A model generated the notes under the pieces. That model did no database searches and was not told where the DNA came from. It saw nothing but the letters and a program-made list of their open reading frames with translations. Position numbers and translations under genes: made by a program. A DNA stretch of 64,000 nucleotides from Dreissena polymorpha. Lineage: Eukaryota; Mollusca; Bivalvia; Myida; Dreissenidae. Where the stretch lies: contig NC_068359.1 in the NCBI RefSeq assembly GCF_020536995.1, forward strand, positions 80,071,346-80,135,345. Reading direction: 5' to 3'. Below are positions 35,291-48,119 of this stretch, in pieces (position 1 is the stretch's first letter; the number at the start of each line of letters is the position of its first letter).

Positions 35291-35550
35291 TAGCATGAAC
35301 AAACAAGGGAGGCAACTCGTGACGTCACATTTTGGGTAGTGAACAAAAAATGGTTCTTTATTATTTCGCTTTACATGGGTCTAATGAACGTTTAAGAGCT
35401 CTTTTCTGTTGAATTGAACAGTCCAAAATTACCCAATCAAGTCGAAACACTTATCTGACAGAACATTCAATTTCATGCTGCATGCACGCTATTTACATTA
35501 TAACAATTGTTAACCAAAAAGTTTGGAATATTGGTTTCCGCTGTTATAAA

Positions 35551-36033
35551 CAGTGTTCCTGACTGAAATCAATGTGCTGTTACTTGAAAATCATTTATGT
35601 ATTGGTATACAACAGGCAAGTGGTAGAATATTTGCAGAAAAGATAAGAATTTTGATTTAATTGTGTGTCTGCAAACATTTTCCGAGTGGTTACGGAAATT
35701 GCCGAGGGACAGAATAGCCTTAATATTTCAAGTGTGTCTGTCTTGAAAGTTACACATTCTTACATGAGAAGCAAAATCATACATATATCAAACAGTTATA
35801 GTCAGTAACATTAAAATCTTTGGATGCAGTCATTTTGTTTTTCGGAAACCGCCACATGCTTATTTTTCGGCAACCGAATATCGACTTTTTTTCCGTAACC
35901 ATTCGGAAAATTTCACCAGACAAGTTTTCGTCGAAATTCTTTTGTTTTCCGCAAATATTCTAACACTATCTTATTGTATATCAATACGTCAATGATTTAA
36001 AAGTAATTATTACCTTGATTTTGGTCAGGGACT
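35551..36033. repeat. Foldback element with ~150-bp inverted arms
   Basis: The left arm 35551-35701 and right arm 35888-36033 are imperfect reverse complements over most of their length. Shared words include tagaatatttgc, attg(g/a)tataca, agaattt and ggttacggaaa. The ~190-base loop contains 'gtgtctgtcttgaaag' and 'ttttcggaaaccg' words. It would form a long hairpin and looks like a non-autonomous foldback or MITE element; target duplications were not identified. Confidence 0.65.
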
Positions 36034-39000
36034 CTATATAAAAGACGCCTTAAATTAAGCGCATAAAATATTGACCGCCACATATTTCAGTTTATCCTTC
36101 ATTTCGATAGTTTCATAAAAACTGTGACCACCCACTTCTTTCTTGAAATGATGACACATATCTGATAATCTTGAGATATTTCTTTGTATTTAAAAAAATA
36201 AATAACATAATTTATATTTCGTGATCAAAATGTTATTATTATATATAATTTTGAAAAAAAGCCTTTGGTAAAGATTTAGCTAAATGTGCTACACATGTAA
36301 AATAAAATGCCAATAATTTTCAAAATATTTACTTAAAATCAGTACGTTTGTCTTATTCTAAATCATTATGTATTTATTGATGTATTAAAAAAATATTACA
36401 AACATAACATGTTTTCCTAGAAAAATGATGACATAACTGATTGATTGGAAGATATAACTAATCACTGGGTTGCTAGGGTTCCACGCTAAAATTGTCATGT
36501 TACTTAAGAAGTAGCTGATATGTCATTAACTTTGCCTTTATTTTGTTAGTAAAGACATGAAATGTTAAATTAAATGTCTAACTTTTCTTGAAAATGTTTT
36601 CAGTCAGTATAAAAAGTCAATGAACTCTGAATAGTGGCTGAATATACTGGACAATAGGCTATATTCTTAGTGAAATTAAAATAACAAATACTACTTAAAC
36701 ATCGTAATTTATGCATTTTCTGATCAAAAATGGTATTTATAGTTAGAACAGAAGATAACTTTTTTTCAGAATAAATATCAGAATTATAAATGTTTTGTAC
36801 AATTTGTGCATTTTATCCAGTAATCTCAAAGTACCAGTCTTTGGTTAGAAACCCAATAGCATTATTTTAAAGTTCGCAACCTCTTGTTCCAAAAAAAATC
36901 ATAAAAATATAATTTGCGGAGTTATTCATTAAAGCAAACAGAAAATGCTTTCTTAAACCATTATCTTATGTTAAAAAAAATCATCGCTTCATGCTGCCTT
37001 GAGCTCTGGAAAACTAACATGTACAACATATAACAGCGTTTGCTTAAAAAGTTTATCTAGGTCTGGAAACCATAACCAGGGCAACTCGTTTATATTTAGC
37101 TTCAACCTAAATTTGACGTCGCTGTCAGCAAGTAAATGATTTGCTTTACGTGAGCAGTACTGCTACTGTTACTACTTAATTGTCGGTGTCATGTGCAGTT
37201 AATCCGAGGTAAAATGACCGGTAGCTGTCTCATACAGTGTATCGCCACTGGGGCATTTAAAGTAAGTAGGTTTGCTATAAGCCAACGGTATGTTCTGATA
37301 AAATAAGTTTATAAAGAACTAATTTAGTAAGAACCCTCGAACACATTTTAAAGCAAATTAATAGTGTTTTATCGATATCGTGCTTGGCGATAATTATTTT
37401 CATCAAATTAAACAATGCAAAATAAAAACCAACAGAGTAACTAACGCACTTTTCACAGAATATTGTGAATTATATAAAGTCTTATTTTATCATTTATTAA
37501 CATTATCATTCAACTTCTTTGTTAAAAGTTGATAATAATGAAAGTAATGACGATCGTATTCATTACGCAGGTATACTCGTATAGTCGGTGAATGTATCTT
37601 TATGTAATAAATTATCGGATAGCTTAATAACAATCGCACACATTGCATAAGTCTTAAAATATTTATGTACGAAACGATGTGTTCGTATATTAACACACTA
37701 AAGAAATTGCGTTTTAAATTGTGACGACAGCGTTTGTACGTTATACTCGTACACGACGTTCTGTTTATTTGTAAATGTTAGAAACAGCATTGACAAATAA
37801 ACATTTAAAACAGGAAAAGTCAACGTATGCTAACTAGTTTTAATCCAGATCTCAATAACATTGGTTAACAATAAAATCTTAATCCCCGATACAAACGATT
37901 CTGGTCTATTTTATTAACCAATTGAAGTATCATAAAATAATAACGTTTGGAATTGTATTTGATTTTGATCGTAGTTTAAATGAGTTAGATTTGCTTATAC
38001 TGTCAATTTATTAGGTATTTCCAAATTCTTGCACATTTCGGAATAAATCTATTTAAGATATGGAATATTGTAACATCGTCTCTTTGTAATATACACAGCG
38101 CATTCCTGCATACAGCATATTTTTCAACGAACGTTTAGCTGTGACATTCATCGCATGAGTTCGTATACAATGTCTAAAACTACATATATACCTTTAAAGC
38201 CCAAGTTTGTCGATGTAAAATGTTTAAGTAATTGTTTAATACTTAGATGAATGACATAATCCAAAAGTCAAAAATGGTTAACCCGGCAGTTTCTTGATCA
38301 CCTATAGCAGAATAGTGGTTCACTTTTCCTCAAACGGGAACAAGCTCGTGTCGAGACACAATTCATGTTATGGCCAAACAACATGCTTTTCAATATTTAT
38401 GACAAAGAAATCAATATTGATTCTGTATTAAATGAAGTTCTCTAAAAAAAATTTAGTAGACGGCAGGCTTATGAGTGACAATTATCACGCTACAATGTAT
38501 TATAAAACAATTCAAAAAAAATGTTGTTGAAGTTCATAAGAACTTACGACCCCCACATTCCGGATTTATTAAACAATAAATATGTTTCATTAATAATGAT
38601 ATTAATAATATATTTATGATTTTACCTTAGAGCATACCCGTGTTTTTGGTTTATTATTTTTATGCAAGTGTATATGGTAATCAATTTAATTAAACAGGCG
38701 AGTGTCTATTTTTGAAGCATTGTGATATAGTACCGGTACATAAAGTCGGTCAGTTATACATCAGCCTCATTTTATTACATGTATTTAAAATATTTCAATA
38801 TATATATCAGAAACGGCCGATAACATACAATTAACGGGAAATTGGCTTTTCCTGTTATTTATCTTTTTTTTTATACCGATAATACTATATTACATTTGAT
38901 CTTTTCGGGCCACTCTCTTCTCTTTTCCAATTGGGACTCGCACCCGGAATGGACTAACATACATTTTAGGCCAATAATTACAGGTATAATACCTGTTTTA

Positions 39001-42000
39001 TAGCTTATATCTTTGTTACTATAAATGTAATTTTTATATGACAAAGTCTCTATAATTACATGATTTAAGTCAAAGAAGTGGTTTTAAATAATTTAAGAGG
39101 TTTTCTTTGTAAAAGTGCTTAGATCTTATACTCTCATTTTGTACAGAGCTTTTTAACCACGTCGAATCATATACTTTTTACAAAACATAATATCAATATA
39201 GTTTGTGTTATGTTATACAAGTAGTGGAAAAGAACAAAAAATTCCCTCCTGATAGATTTATGGAATTGCATCGTTCGCTTTATTTCGTGGACTTCTATGA
39301 ATGTACATATTTGATGTTTTTATTCCGCAATTTTCCATATAATCGAAAAAACATTCATACTATTATCATGAATTAAATTAATCATATTTGTAAGTATACA
39401 TAGGCCAACATATAGAACAATTTTTAATTTGACTTGTCGCCGTGAAAGATAATTTATAAACTTAAACTTGAAAACAAAGCTCGATTAACTCATTTAGTGT
39501 GTGCGTGCCGTGTTATTCAATGAAATGGGGGGGGGGGGTAAGATTAAACTGTGTTTGTGATACGTATAAACAGGTATGTATCAAGCAAATATGATACCTA
39601 AACTTAACAAAATAATTGACATATTAAGGAAATTCTACATATCAAAAGGCCACGGGCATCAACTACGAAATAACGTACAATTGACAAAGAGAAAAAGATT
39701 ACATTTTAACACAATTAAGTTTTGGCGTAGTGCAGGAAATAATATCCTTGTTAAAAATAGCTATAGTTACATGTGTCTTAAGAAATTTAAAGTCGTACTT
39801 AGACATTACCGGTAAAATTGTACGTGATCTTACCAAGTTGTTTTTGTATTTTTGAACATATTATTTTTAAAGTTTTGAACCATTGATGTTTACAATAAGA
39901 AATACTAACGATATACATCACTATTAACTACATTCGAGTGCAACTCTAACAGTTAAGTTTTTCAGTAGCATAAACAATTCGCAATTATATTCGGCTATAA
40001 AAATACTCGAATTGAAATGCAGAATACTGATGAATTAACTGGTCTTATCTGGAAGCAGCTGAGTAAATGCTATTAGATAAAACACCGTGTAAAGCGTAGA
40101 TTATCTGTCTCACACATTTCACCCTTATTGAAGGAGTATTTGAAGAAAAAAACAAAGAGATTTATCTCACACAAAAACAACGCACATTTAACAACAAGAT
40201 AGTTGTAAAGTTTAGATACAAAAATGTAAGCCAAAAGAGTGTACTACACTTATTTTGGCTTACGAAGCTAACAAAGTTTTATATATATTTGTTTAACAAG
40301 CATTGAACACTGAATTATTATAAAGTAACAATATTACATTAAGTTTCTTATCTACTCTACATTAAATACACAAAAATAATAAAGTAGATTAACATAAGAA
40401 TATGCATATCACTATGAGAGATATTTTTTACTTACGCTTACTCCATGGCTTCTACTATCTGTCCAATATTGATAAGTTTTAAGGAAAATAAGTAACTTAA
40501 ACTTCTATCTTTATCGAAATGCTTTATTTATAACGCTTGAATAGCGTGTAACAAATCTTCCTGCTTAATGTACCCTACATATAACATGAATAATGATTCA
40601 TTGTAGAAGTGACATCATGATTGTGACAAGAAGGAAATAAACTATTTATAACAGGAAATTTTCAATATTTGCGCTTTATTCTTGTTACAGAACTCCTCAA
40701 CGTTCTGGCAGAAATCAATTTCAACGGACTGGAATCCTTATCATATTCCGGTCAAGCTTGCGAAATAACATACTAGTTTAATGTTCCGAGCAAGTGAAGT
40801 GATGACCGAGTCGAACAAGGTATGTATATAGTGCCTATACGATTTTACTACAGCCACATTATTAACACCGCAAGCCCCCACCCCTCCCTGGAAGCAATTA
40901 TTTAGCAGACTAGCAGAATTTTTGAAATTAGCCGAGACATCAGTACAACAAAATATTCTGAGTAATTTTTAGGAAACTTTGCTAAGCACGTGACTGCTAA
41001 AGTTAACTATTTTTTCGTGAATATAATTCACTAACTTTGATGTTGATCCCACGTCACCCAGTTTTAGACTCGGCCTCGATAAAGCTTTGGGCAATTGTTC
41101 TAATAAAGCTGTACACAAATCTTACAAAACATGTGGTCTCTATTGTCCTGATTAAGTACGTGAACGACGAAAGACGGACACAATTGCTCATACGAGCTCA
41201 CCATGAGCACGTTTATAAATACAAAATATACACACAAAATATAAGGGGATTTGAATGAAATAAACACATAAATTGTTGACTGTTACTGTTTCAGAATTAC
41301 ATTTTTCATAATGAATTCAAACGACAGTTTAGTTATAGTGCACTCCGATACCGACAGGTTGATAAGAGCACTATTATTTGACAAAGTGTGTCCATTTTAA
41401 TATGAATAAATATGTACATGACACCGGAAATTTCCCCACTATTGTACATATCGATGTAAATTTAGTTATCAATTAGCAAAGCATTTTTTTCCACTACTAA
41501 ATGGGAAGATGTTTGGATATCAGTTCTTCTTTACTTGTATATAACCATATGACACCACGCGTAACTTTGTACAACAACACACACGTTGTTCTTAACACGA
41601 AGTGTATTTGTAACGTGTTATCAGATTGTTAATCAAATACACAATCGAAATATGTGTTTCCCAAATGCGTTAATATCTACATGCTCAGATCCGTATAATA
41701 ATTTACCTTTACAACGGCATAATCATTCGTGGAATTCGATGAAACAATTCAATATTTGCTCGATATGATTCTTTCGTAAGTTTCATTTCAATGGATATCA
41801 GATTTAAACAATGTGCGTCGGACGTACAACGATCATGCACCTTTTCTTCGAATCACAAGTCTCCGCAAACATGATTGACCTATGTGCAATCACTTAAATT
41901 GATGCATCGGTCGCGCATGAAACAAGGCGATTGCGGTTAAAGCGCTTGTTATACGTCGATCTTTTCTGCTTAGAATAACAGTACAATTTACAAACATAAA

Positions 42001-45000
42001 CATATTGTAAGTTTGACTGAAGAGAATAAGTTTGACTGAAGAGCATTACAGACAGGTACTTTTCCGAATTGAAGGCCCTTCCGTAACGAAATAGACAGTA
42101 ATTTCTAAAACAATGTCCATGTCTTTTACGCACGAGTAATTAAGCCTTTGGTACGATTTTGACATCGTAAAAAATACTTTTCTACAATCATTTATGCAAT
42201 ATGTTTATACTTACTACTGTTTTGTAATAATGATACACAGAGGCACGTCTTATGTTTTGCTATATATAGAAAACAATCAAACTCAGAAACATTATCAGGA
42301 GCAGTATGGTTTATCTCATCCACTACTATTATGACAATACACCAACTGTAAACAAAGATTGATTAAAAAAGGGATCATCGCCTTGGAATGGTCAATGAAA
42401 ATCATAGGGGGTTTGAACTTGTATGAGGGCTGGACATCCCTCACCCTTACAACAGAATTAAATTCATCACAAACGAAATGAGTTCCTAACCAATTCTAAT
42501 CATATGTACATATGCAGATAAAAAAATGAAAATATGAATTTCTAAACGCCATGTGCAAATCGATTATTACCCATTTAAGCTTCCAAGTTATTTTCATTTA
42601 ATTAGATGACAACTTTTAACTGGTAACTAAGACTTGCAATTATTCGTTCTCGCTGCTAAATTAATACGGTTTCATTTAAAATATCCATATTCAAACAGTT
42701 TCTTAGTGCATAACTTATAGCATGGTAAGTTTTATTCCAAACACCAGTTGTTATAATGACGGTTATAACAAATATGTAAACGTATTATAGGCCAGTGTTT
42801 CGACTAAACGATCACCCGATCACATGTTATAAATTTAACCGATTTTAATTAAGAAAACAAATAATTGTATACGCATTTCACAAAAGCATCAATAAATCAT
42901 CCATAATTTCATGTTTCAAAGATGACATAAGATAATTAGTGAGAACAATACGCTATTGAAATTAAATAGAAGTGTATTGTTCTTACATTCTTCGACTTGT
43001 TATCTTTCTCACTTAAGTCTAAGACACATTCCTGTCTATGATATTTAGCACGCTGACAAATCATTTAAAAACAACGAATTTGCAAAAAAATATCGGGACA
43101 CATATGTTTTACTGACTAATTATAATCACCTTTGAATATCTTCTGTAATGCATAGTTTTATCTCGGAAAATGTTTGAATAATTTCTTTAAATAACACAAA
43201 TTTTCTTTTAATTTGCCTATAATAAACGTAATGTTCACGTATCATACCTTCATTACTATATCCAAACAAAATTATACTTCAAAGATAAAAGTAATGAATA
43301 CATGTATCATTCTAACTGTTTTTCATTAATATTATGTTACATTATATTTCAATATTCAATTGCGACCAATGACAGACCCATAGTGATGAATATGGAGTCA
43401 TATTTATGCCTGTGTAATACCGCTTTGGAATTCTATGGATTCATGATTACAGTGATTTTATTCTTTGTTATTTGACCTTTGGCACATTAAAAACAGTTGA
43501 AAAATACGCTCACGTTTCTAGGCGTCGACGCACATTTACCATTAGCCTTCTCTAGCGCGCAAATATCTCGATTCATATAAGCACACGTTGTACTATATAC
43601 AATTACGTGAACAGGTATGTACTAAAATTAAATGTTGCACATGTTTTGAGACCTTTAACATGAGTCATGCGGAAATAAAGTAAAACTATATGCTCGCCTA
43701 ATCAGGGAAAGTGAAACTAGCGAATATGGGAAACATGGATGTCATATTTGTTTTCCTCAATTACGACACATGTTAATATATGAACATATGGAATTAAAAT
43801 TTTAATATGGTTACACAAGTCATTTTAAAACCCAAACTACATACGAAAGAATTATAGTTGTATAATTTCGCTTATAAATGGCAGATGCCTTAAACAAACA
43901 TATAGACATAAATAAACATATATACACGAAGGGACACTTAAGCTGCACTAGCAGTAGAAACCCATTTTGCGGCTTGTGGTCCTCTATTTGAGGAAATGAA
44001 TCAATTGCAAAGCACTGAAGCACGAATCAAATGAACTAGACAAGACATACCAGTACAGGACAACACAAACAATTGAATAAACTTGGGTATTGCCTCGGAA
44101 CGGTAAATGCAAAGCTTTTAAGTTTTTTTTTACCGTTTTCAAGGAGTTACATCACAGTTTGCCAGGAGTCATTCACATTTCGATGTATCTATGAATAAAT
44201 TTAATAGAATCCGGAATAAAAATAGCTCTAAAAGAGCACGCAATTCAATTAAATAAAAAATTACCTTCTTAATGTTTGGATGCAAAGCAGAATAACACCC
44301 AATTTACCCAGATACCCAATTTAATGTTATATCTTTAATAATAAGTGATTACATGTAGATTCCTCCACAAGATCTATATAAAGATGCATATACAGATCTA
44401 TATATTCAAGCGATGCAAGAATTGTTTGCATTAGTGGTATTTGTATTACTCGAAACATTAACTGTTACTATTTCTCGTGTAGTGGTGCAACGGCAGTCTA
44501 CTCGTACTTGTAACATTTTATGTTATTTCCAATGTCGTTTACTATGCATGGAAATCATCGCAATAACTGTAAAACAAGTTTTTTTTAGGCAGACCTTTAT
44601 CAGTTGACACAAAAATGACGAGAGGCTAATTGGGTAAAAATACTTTTGAAGTTCAAAAAAAAAGATAAAATATCATTTCTTTAGTATGGATGTTTTCGAG
44701 TCTGTAAATGAAGAAAAATGTGTGCTATTTTATTAGGACACATGGCTGTGATCATATCACTGAAATTCTCTCGGGGGCCCTTTCGACAGCTATTGAAATG
44801 TAATAAGCAATATTGTTAATTTTACTTTTCTTGTAAAAAGCTGTTCCATTACTCTTTATGCAATGCTTAGAAATAACACATCTATGCAAAACAGATTATG
44901 ACAAACTTTTAATACAACGAATACTTCAACAAATTAAAAAAATCAAAGAAACAAGTAAGCAGAAGAAGTTTATTAAATATTTTTCCGTTACGTTTTGGCA

Positions 45001-45379
45001 ATAATGATGACTTTTCTATCATATGATGCAGTTACTTACTTACTTACTTACTTATATTAAACTGATATTTAATGCTCTTTTGAGCTACAATCAATATTTT
45101 TACGATTGCTATTATTAAAAACGATCAGGATCAAACGCGTAATTTTCACTTCCTGCTAACTCCGAAAAAGAATTAGTCCTTTCCTTTTCCCAATTTCACA
45201 CCTTAAGACAATTTAGAGTTTCTAAAATGCGTTCATTCAATCGTTTCTTTTATACCGAGGTTAACATCAAAGTCCAGAATACACTCGATCACTTTTCGGG
45301 CCATTCGCGAGTTAACATAGGCTTGACTATTTTCCGATGCATTATCCGACTGTGTCATTTTAAAGACTTTCCGTAAGGT
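36034..45379. other. Long gene-poor region
   Basis: No conserved protein domain was recognised in either strand. Minor contents are a run of about ten G near 39528, an 18-bp doublet (aagtttgactgaagag) at 42009-42044, and two scattered matches to 'cgccttggaa(c/t)ggt' (42380, 44090) of a dispersed repeat. Two exon-like segments (37214-37261 and 40691-40819) are discussed under findings but are too weak to call a gene. Confidence 0.35.
45033..45054. repeat. (ACTT)n microsatellite
   Basis: About five actt units in a row. Confidence 0.85.
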
Positions 45380-45720
45380 ATTATGTTCCCTTCATATTTT
45401 TATCCATATTGTGGTTATCTCCGACGTCTGTCCGTCTGTTTGTCTGTCTGTCTGTCTGTCCGTCCGTCCTGGCTACTATCTTCTCCTACACTATAAGCAC
45501 TTGAACATTGAAACTTTGTAGCTATGAGCATATGTGCGACCATGCACTATTTGGAATTTTGTTATGACCCCTGGGTCAAAATTTATGGGGGATGGGGTGG
45601 AGCCGGGTCACAGATTTTCACTCATTTTTAAATGTTATTTTACATTAAGTTCTTTATTTCTATACCGATTTACTTCAAATTGATACTGAACATCTCTTAT
45701 GACAATACGGTCAATCTCAA
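45380..45720. repeat. gtctgtctg-type dispersed bivalve repeat
   Basis: A gtccgtctgtttgtctgtct run is followed by 'cctacactataagcacttgaac', 'tttgtagctatgagcatatgtgc' and 'tatgacccctgggtcaaaat'-like words, then an A/T-rich part. This order is a common dispersed element in bivalve genomes. No coding content. Confidence 0.55.
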
Positions 45721-45743
45721 CTATGAATGGCCCCATTACCAAC

Positions 45744-45744
45744 C

Positions 45745-45775
<31 letters not shown>

Positions 45776-45793
45776 GATAGATAGATAGATATA
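45744..45793. repeat. Compound microsatellite (CT)n(AT)n(AGAT)n
   Basis: Consecutive ct, at and agat runs. An 80-codon minus-strand frame across it is Tyr/Ile/Arg-rich only because of the repeat. Confidence 0.9.
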
Positions 45794-45794
45794 C

Positions 45795-46826
45795 ATCGAT
45801 ATATAACTTATGTTTCACATGTTTTGTATAATAAATTCTCGGAAACCGATTATCAAAACATTGTATACATGTAAATGTTTGGCAGAGATCACCAACCAAT
45901 ACGAAGACATTAACATAATACTGTTGATTATACAAATAATCAATTGCATAATTGTACATAAATTATTGTATACATGTAAACGGCGCACACAACATACCTG
46001 GATGGAACATGTGATATATATCCAAAAAAATACAAAATAACCGATAGTTAGCCCCTTTGATGAGCTCACTGTTATTCAAAGCTTACGCAGATGTCTCATG
46101 TAATGTCAATAAAGTTTCTTCTAAGGCCTTATGAATAATGGTGTGTTTGAATATGTTTAAGAGATAAATGATGCAACCCCTCTGTGAAAAGTAAACAAGT
46201 CGGTATGCATTTGATATTAATAATGACGTAAAGAAGTCCGAATCTAATGGAAGTCTGGCAATTGCAGTTCGCGCAATAATACCACCGATTTCAGTCTTCG
46301 CCAATCAAATAAGCAAAACGACATGGTTTTTGAGAGATTGGTCCAAAACATGCAGTATATTATTTGTAAATTGCTATGCGCTCGATCAAATTCAAACGCG
46401 AGTGTATAATAATTGTGACGTCGCCAGCGAAAATCAGTCTTGTGTACGCTGACGTTTATGTCGGGAAATCGCGAGATAAAAATCTTGTACGAAAATGCGC
46501 TGGATATTTTGTCTTTTTTATACAATTTCTCGGCTCATAATTTATGTCATGCTTTGAAAATTTCCACAATATGGCATGAATATGTCCTTTAAATACTGGC
46601 ACAATTGGTGGTTTGTAATCCGTTTATTTATTTCAAATTATTCCCCTTGAATGACACAGTTTCGTTTGAGCAGTTCACAGGTAGCGCAACCTTTCTCGTA
46701 GTGTTCATTTTCAATGGCTATTAAACGCTGTAAATCAAAGTGACATCGTGTACTGTTGGATGTCTTCAACCGAAGAAGGTTCGGAAATGATTTTTCCACA
46801 TGCTTAAAATAGGTTAGTGACAGATA
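45795..46826. other. Left flank of the LTR element
   Basis: A minus-strand frame covers about 62 codons from the LTR boundary (46826) to a stop near 46640, with fairly protein-like composition (it contains L-I-A-I-E-N-E-H-Y-E-K-G-C-A-T-C). A minus-strand frame is also open on the other side of the element (54503 to about 54640). No domain was recognised, and 45795-46640 holds only overlapping short frames. Confidence 0.3.
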
Positions 46827-47352
46827 TGTAGTGCCAGTGACATCTGATGCCACACCCCCATGCAGAGTTGGTACCCGGCTTGCGTCGTTCATGAGACGGG
46901 ACCATGCTGCATGATGTGGAGCCAATCGGATGGACGCAATGCCTGATGGGATGACCATGCTCTCTTGCTACCCGGTCCGCGAACGTGTGCAGACGTGTTC
47001 CCTGAGGTAAGTATTGCCAGGAAGATAGATGCCCTGAGGTAAGTATTTCCAGGAGGAGCATAAGTGTAAGCCTGTGACGTAAGTATTAGCCTGTGACTTA
47101 GTGTCTTGCCCTGGAGGTTTAGCCTGTGCGTGGGGTAGGTATTCACAGGAGGATCGGTTGTCTGCAGCCGACGACGATAGCGGACGAGCGTTTGCCGTTT
47201 CCCTCGAAGAGTGTACTGCCGAGGACGACAGTGCCATCCTGACAAGGTTTACAGTCGATGCTCATGTGAGTGTATTAGTCAAGTGTCGTTGTTAGTAGTT
47301 GCTGAAATTGCATGCACAACCCACTGAAGAGCTAACCTAAATAAACACCACA
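46827..47352 (+). repeat. 5' LTR
   Basis: Starts TGTAGTGCCAGTGACATC and ends ATAAACACCACA. It matches 53983-54502 along its whole length. It contains several 'cctgaggtaagtatt' repeats in its middle and an AATAAA near its end. Confidence 0.9.
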
Positions 47353-48119
47353 ATGATGTCTAGAAGTTGGGATAAGTGAAAATTGTGTTTAACGGTTAGG
47401 CTCATTCTTTGCAAAAGTCGGCATCGTGTGTTTAAATTGAACCACGAATCGTATTTAGTTTGTATATTTTTCCAATCCGTTAAGTGGTCTATGCTAGACA
47501 TGTGTAACGCGCCAGCCGTCTATTTTTAGACGTGTTGCAAGGTGACCACGTGGTCTGACTGCTGGTAATTTAACTTGTCTGCATTCGAGGTCGCGTGATC
47601 ATTGGTGCGGAGTAGTTTAAGTGCACTAGCTGACCTGAATGTTTATAATGTTTGCGTCGCTGTTCAAAATGTAAACAGAGTACGAGAAATCGGGGTTTAT
47701 GAGCAAGTCAGTCTGTAGCGTAGCTAGAGCAGCGCGCGTTGGGTAGTGTTTTGTTTTGGATTGGTGTTATGGATATGGTGAAATAATTGTTTTATTGCAA
47801 TTAATATTTAATTGTTTCATTGAATTTTGAAATTAATTAATAGTCGTATTTTTTATTGTGCGTGCTGTGATTCTTCATTTTTTTGTGTACTGTGCTGCAT
47901 TAGAAATGAGTAGCCGAAATATGTCTCCGGGTCTTGTACGGGTAAATTTCGACCCCCCCACAAACGTTGATGTTGATCTCCGGAATAGGGCCCAAATTGG
48001 CGCGGGTCATTGTCCAACTTAGACAAGGGTCAGGTAACTTAGACCTGGACACCTTGGAGGTACTAATTGGGCGGCCCCTAAGTGAGAGGGAGTGAGACCA
48101 GCTGGATTTTGCAGAAAAT
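47353..48119. other. 5' leader of the LTR element
   Basis: Lies between the 5' LTR and the gag-like region. I did not recognise a tRNA primer-binding site directly after the LTR. No open frame of note. Confidence 0.5.

Noticed and set aside
46889-47295. Overlapping 64-118 codon frames on both strands
   Set aside because: They lie inside the 5' LTR and recur in the 3' LTR; long frames there reflect GC-richness.
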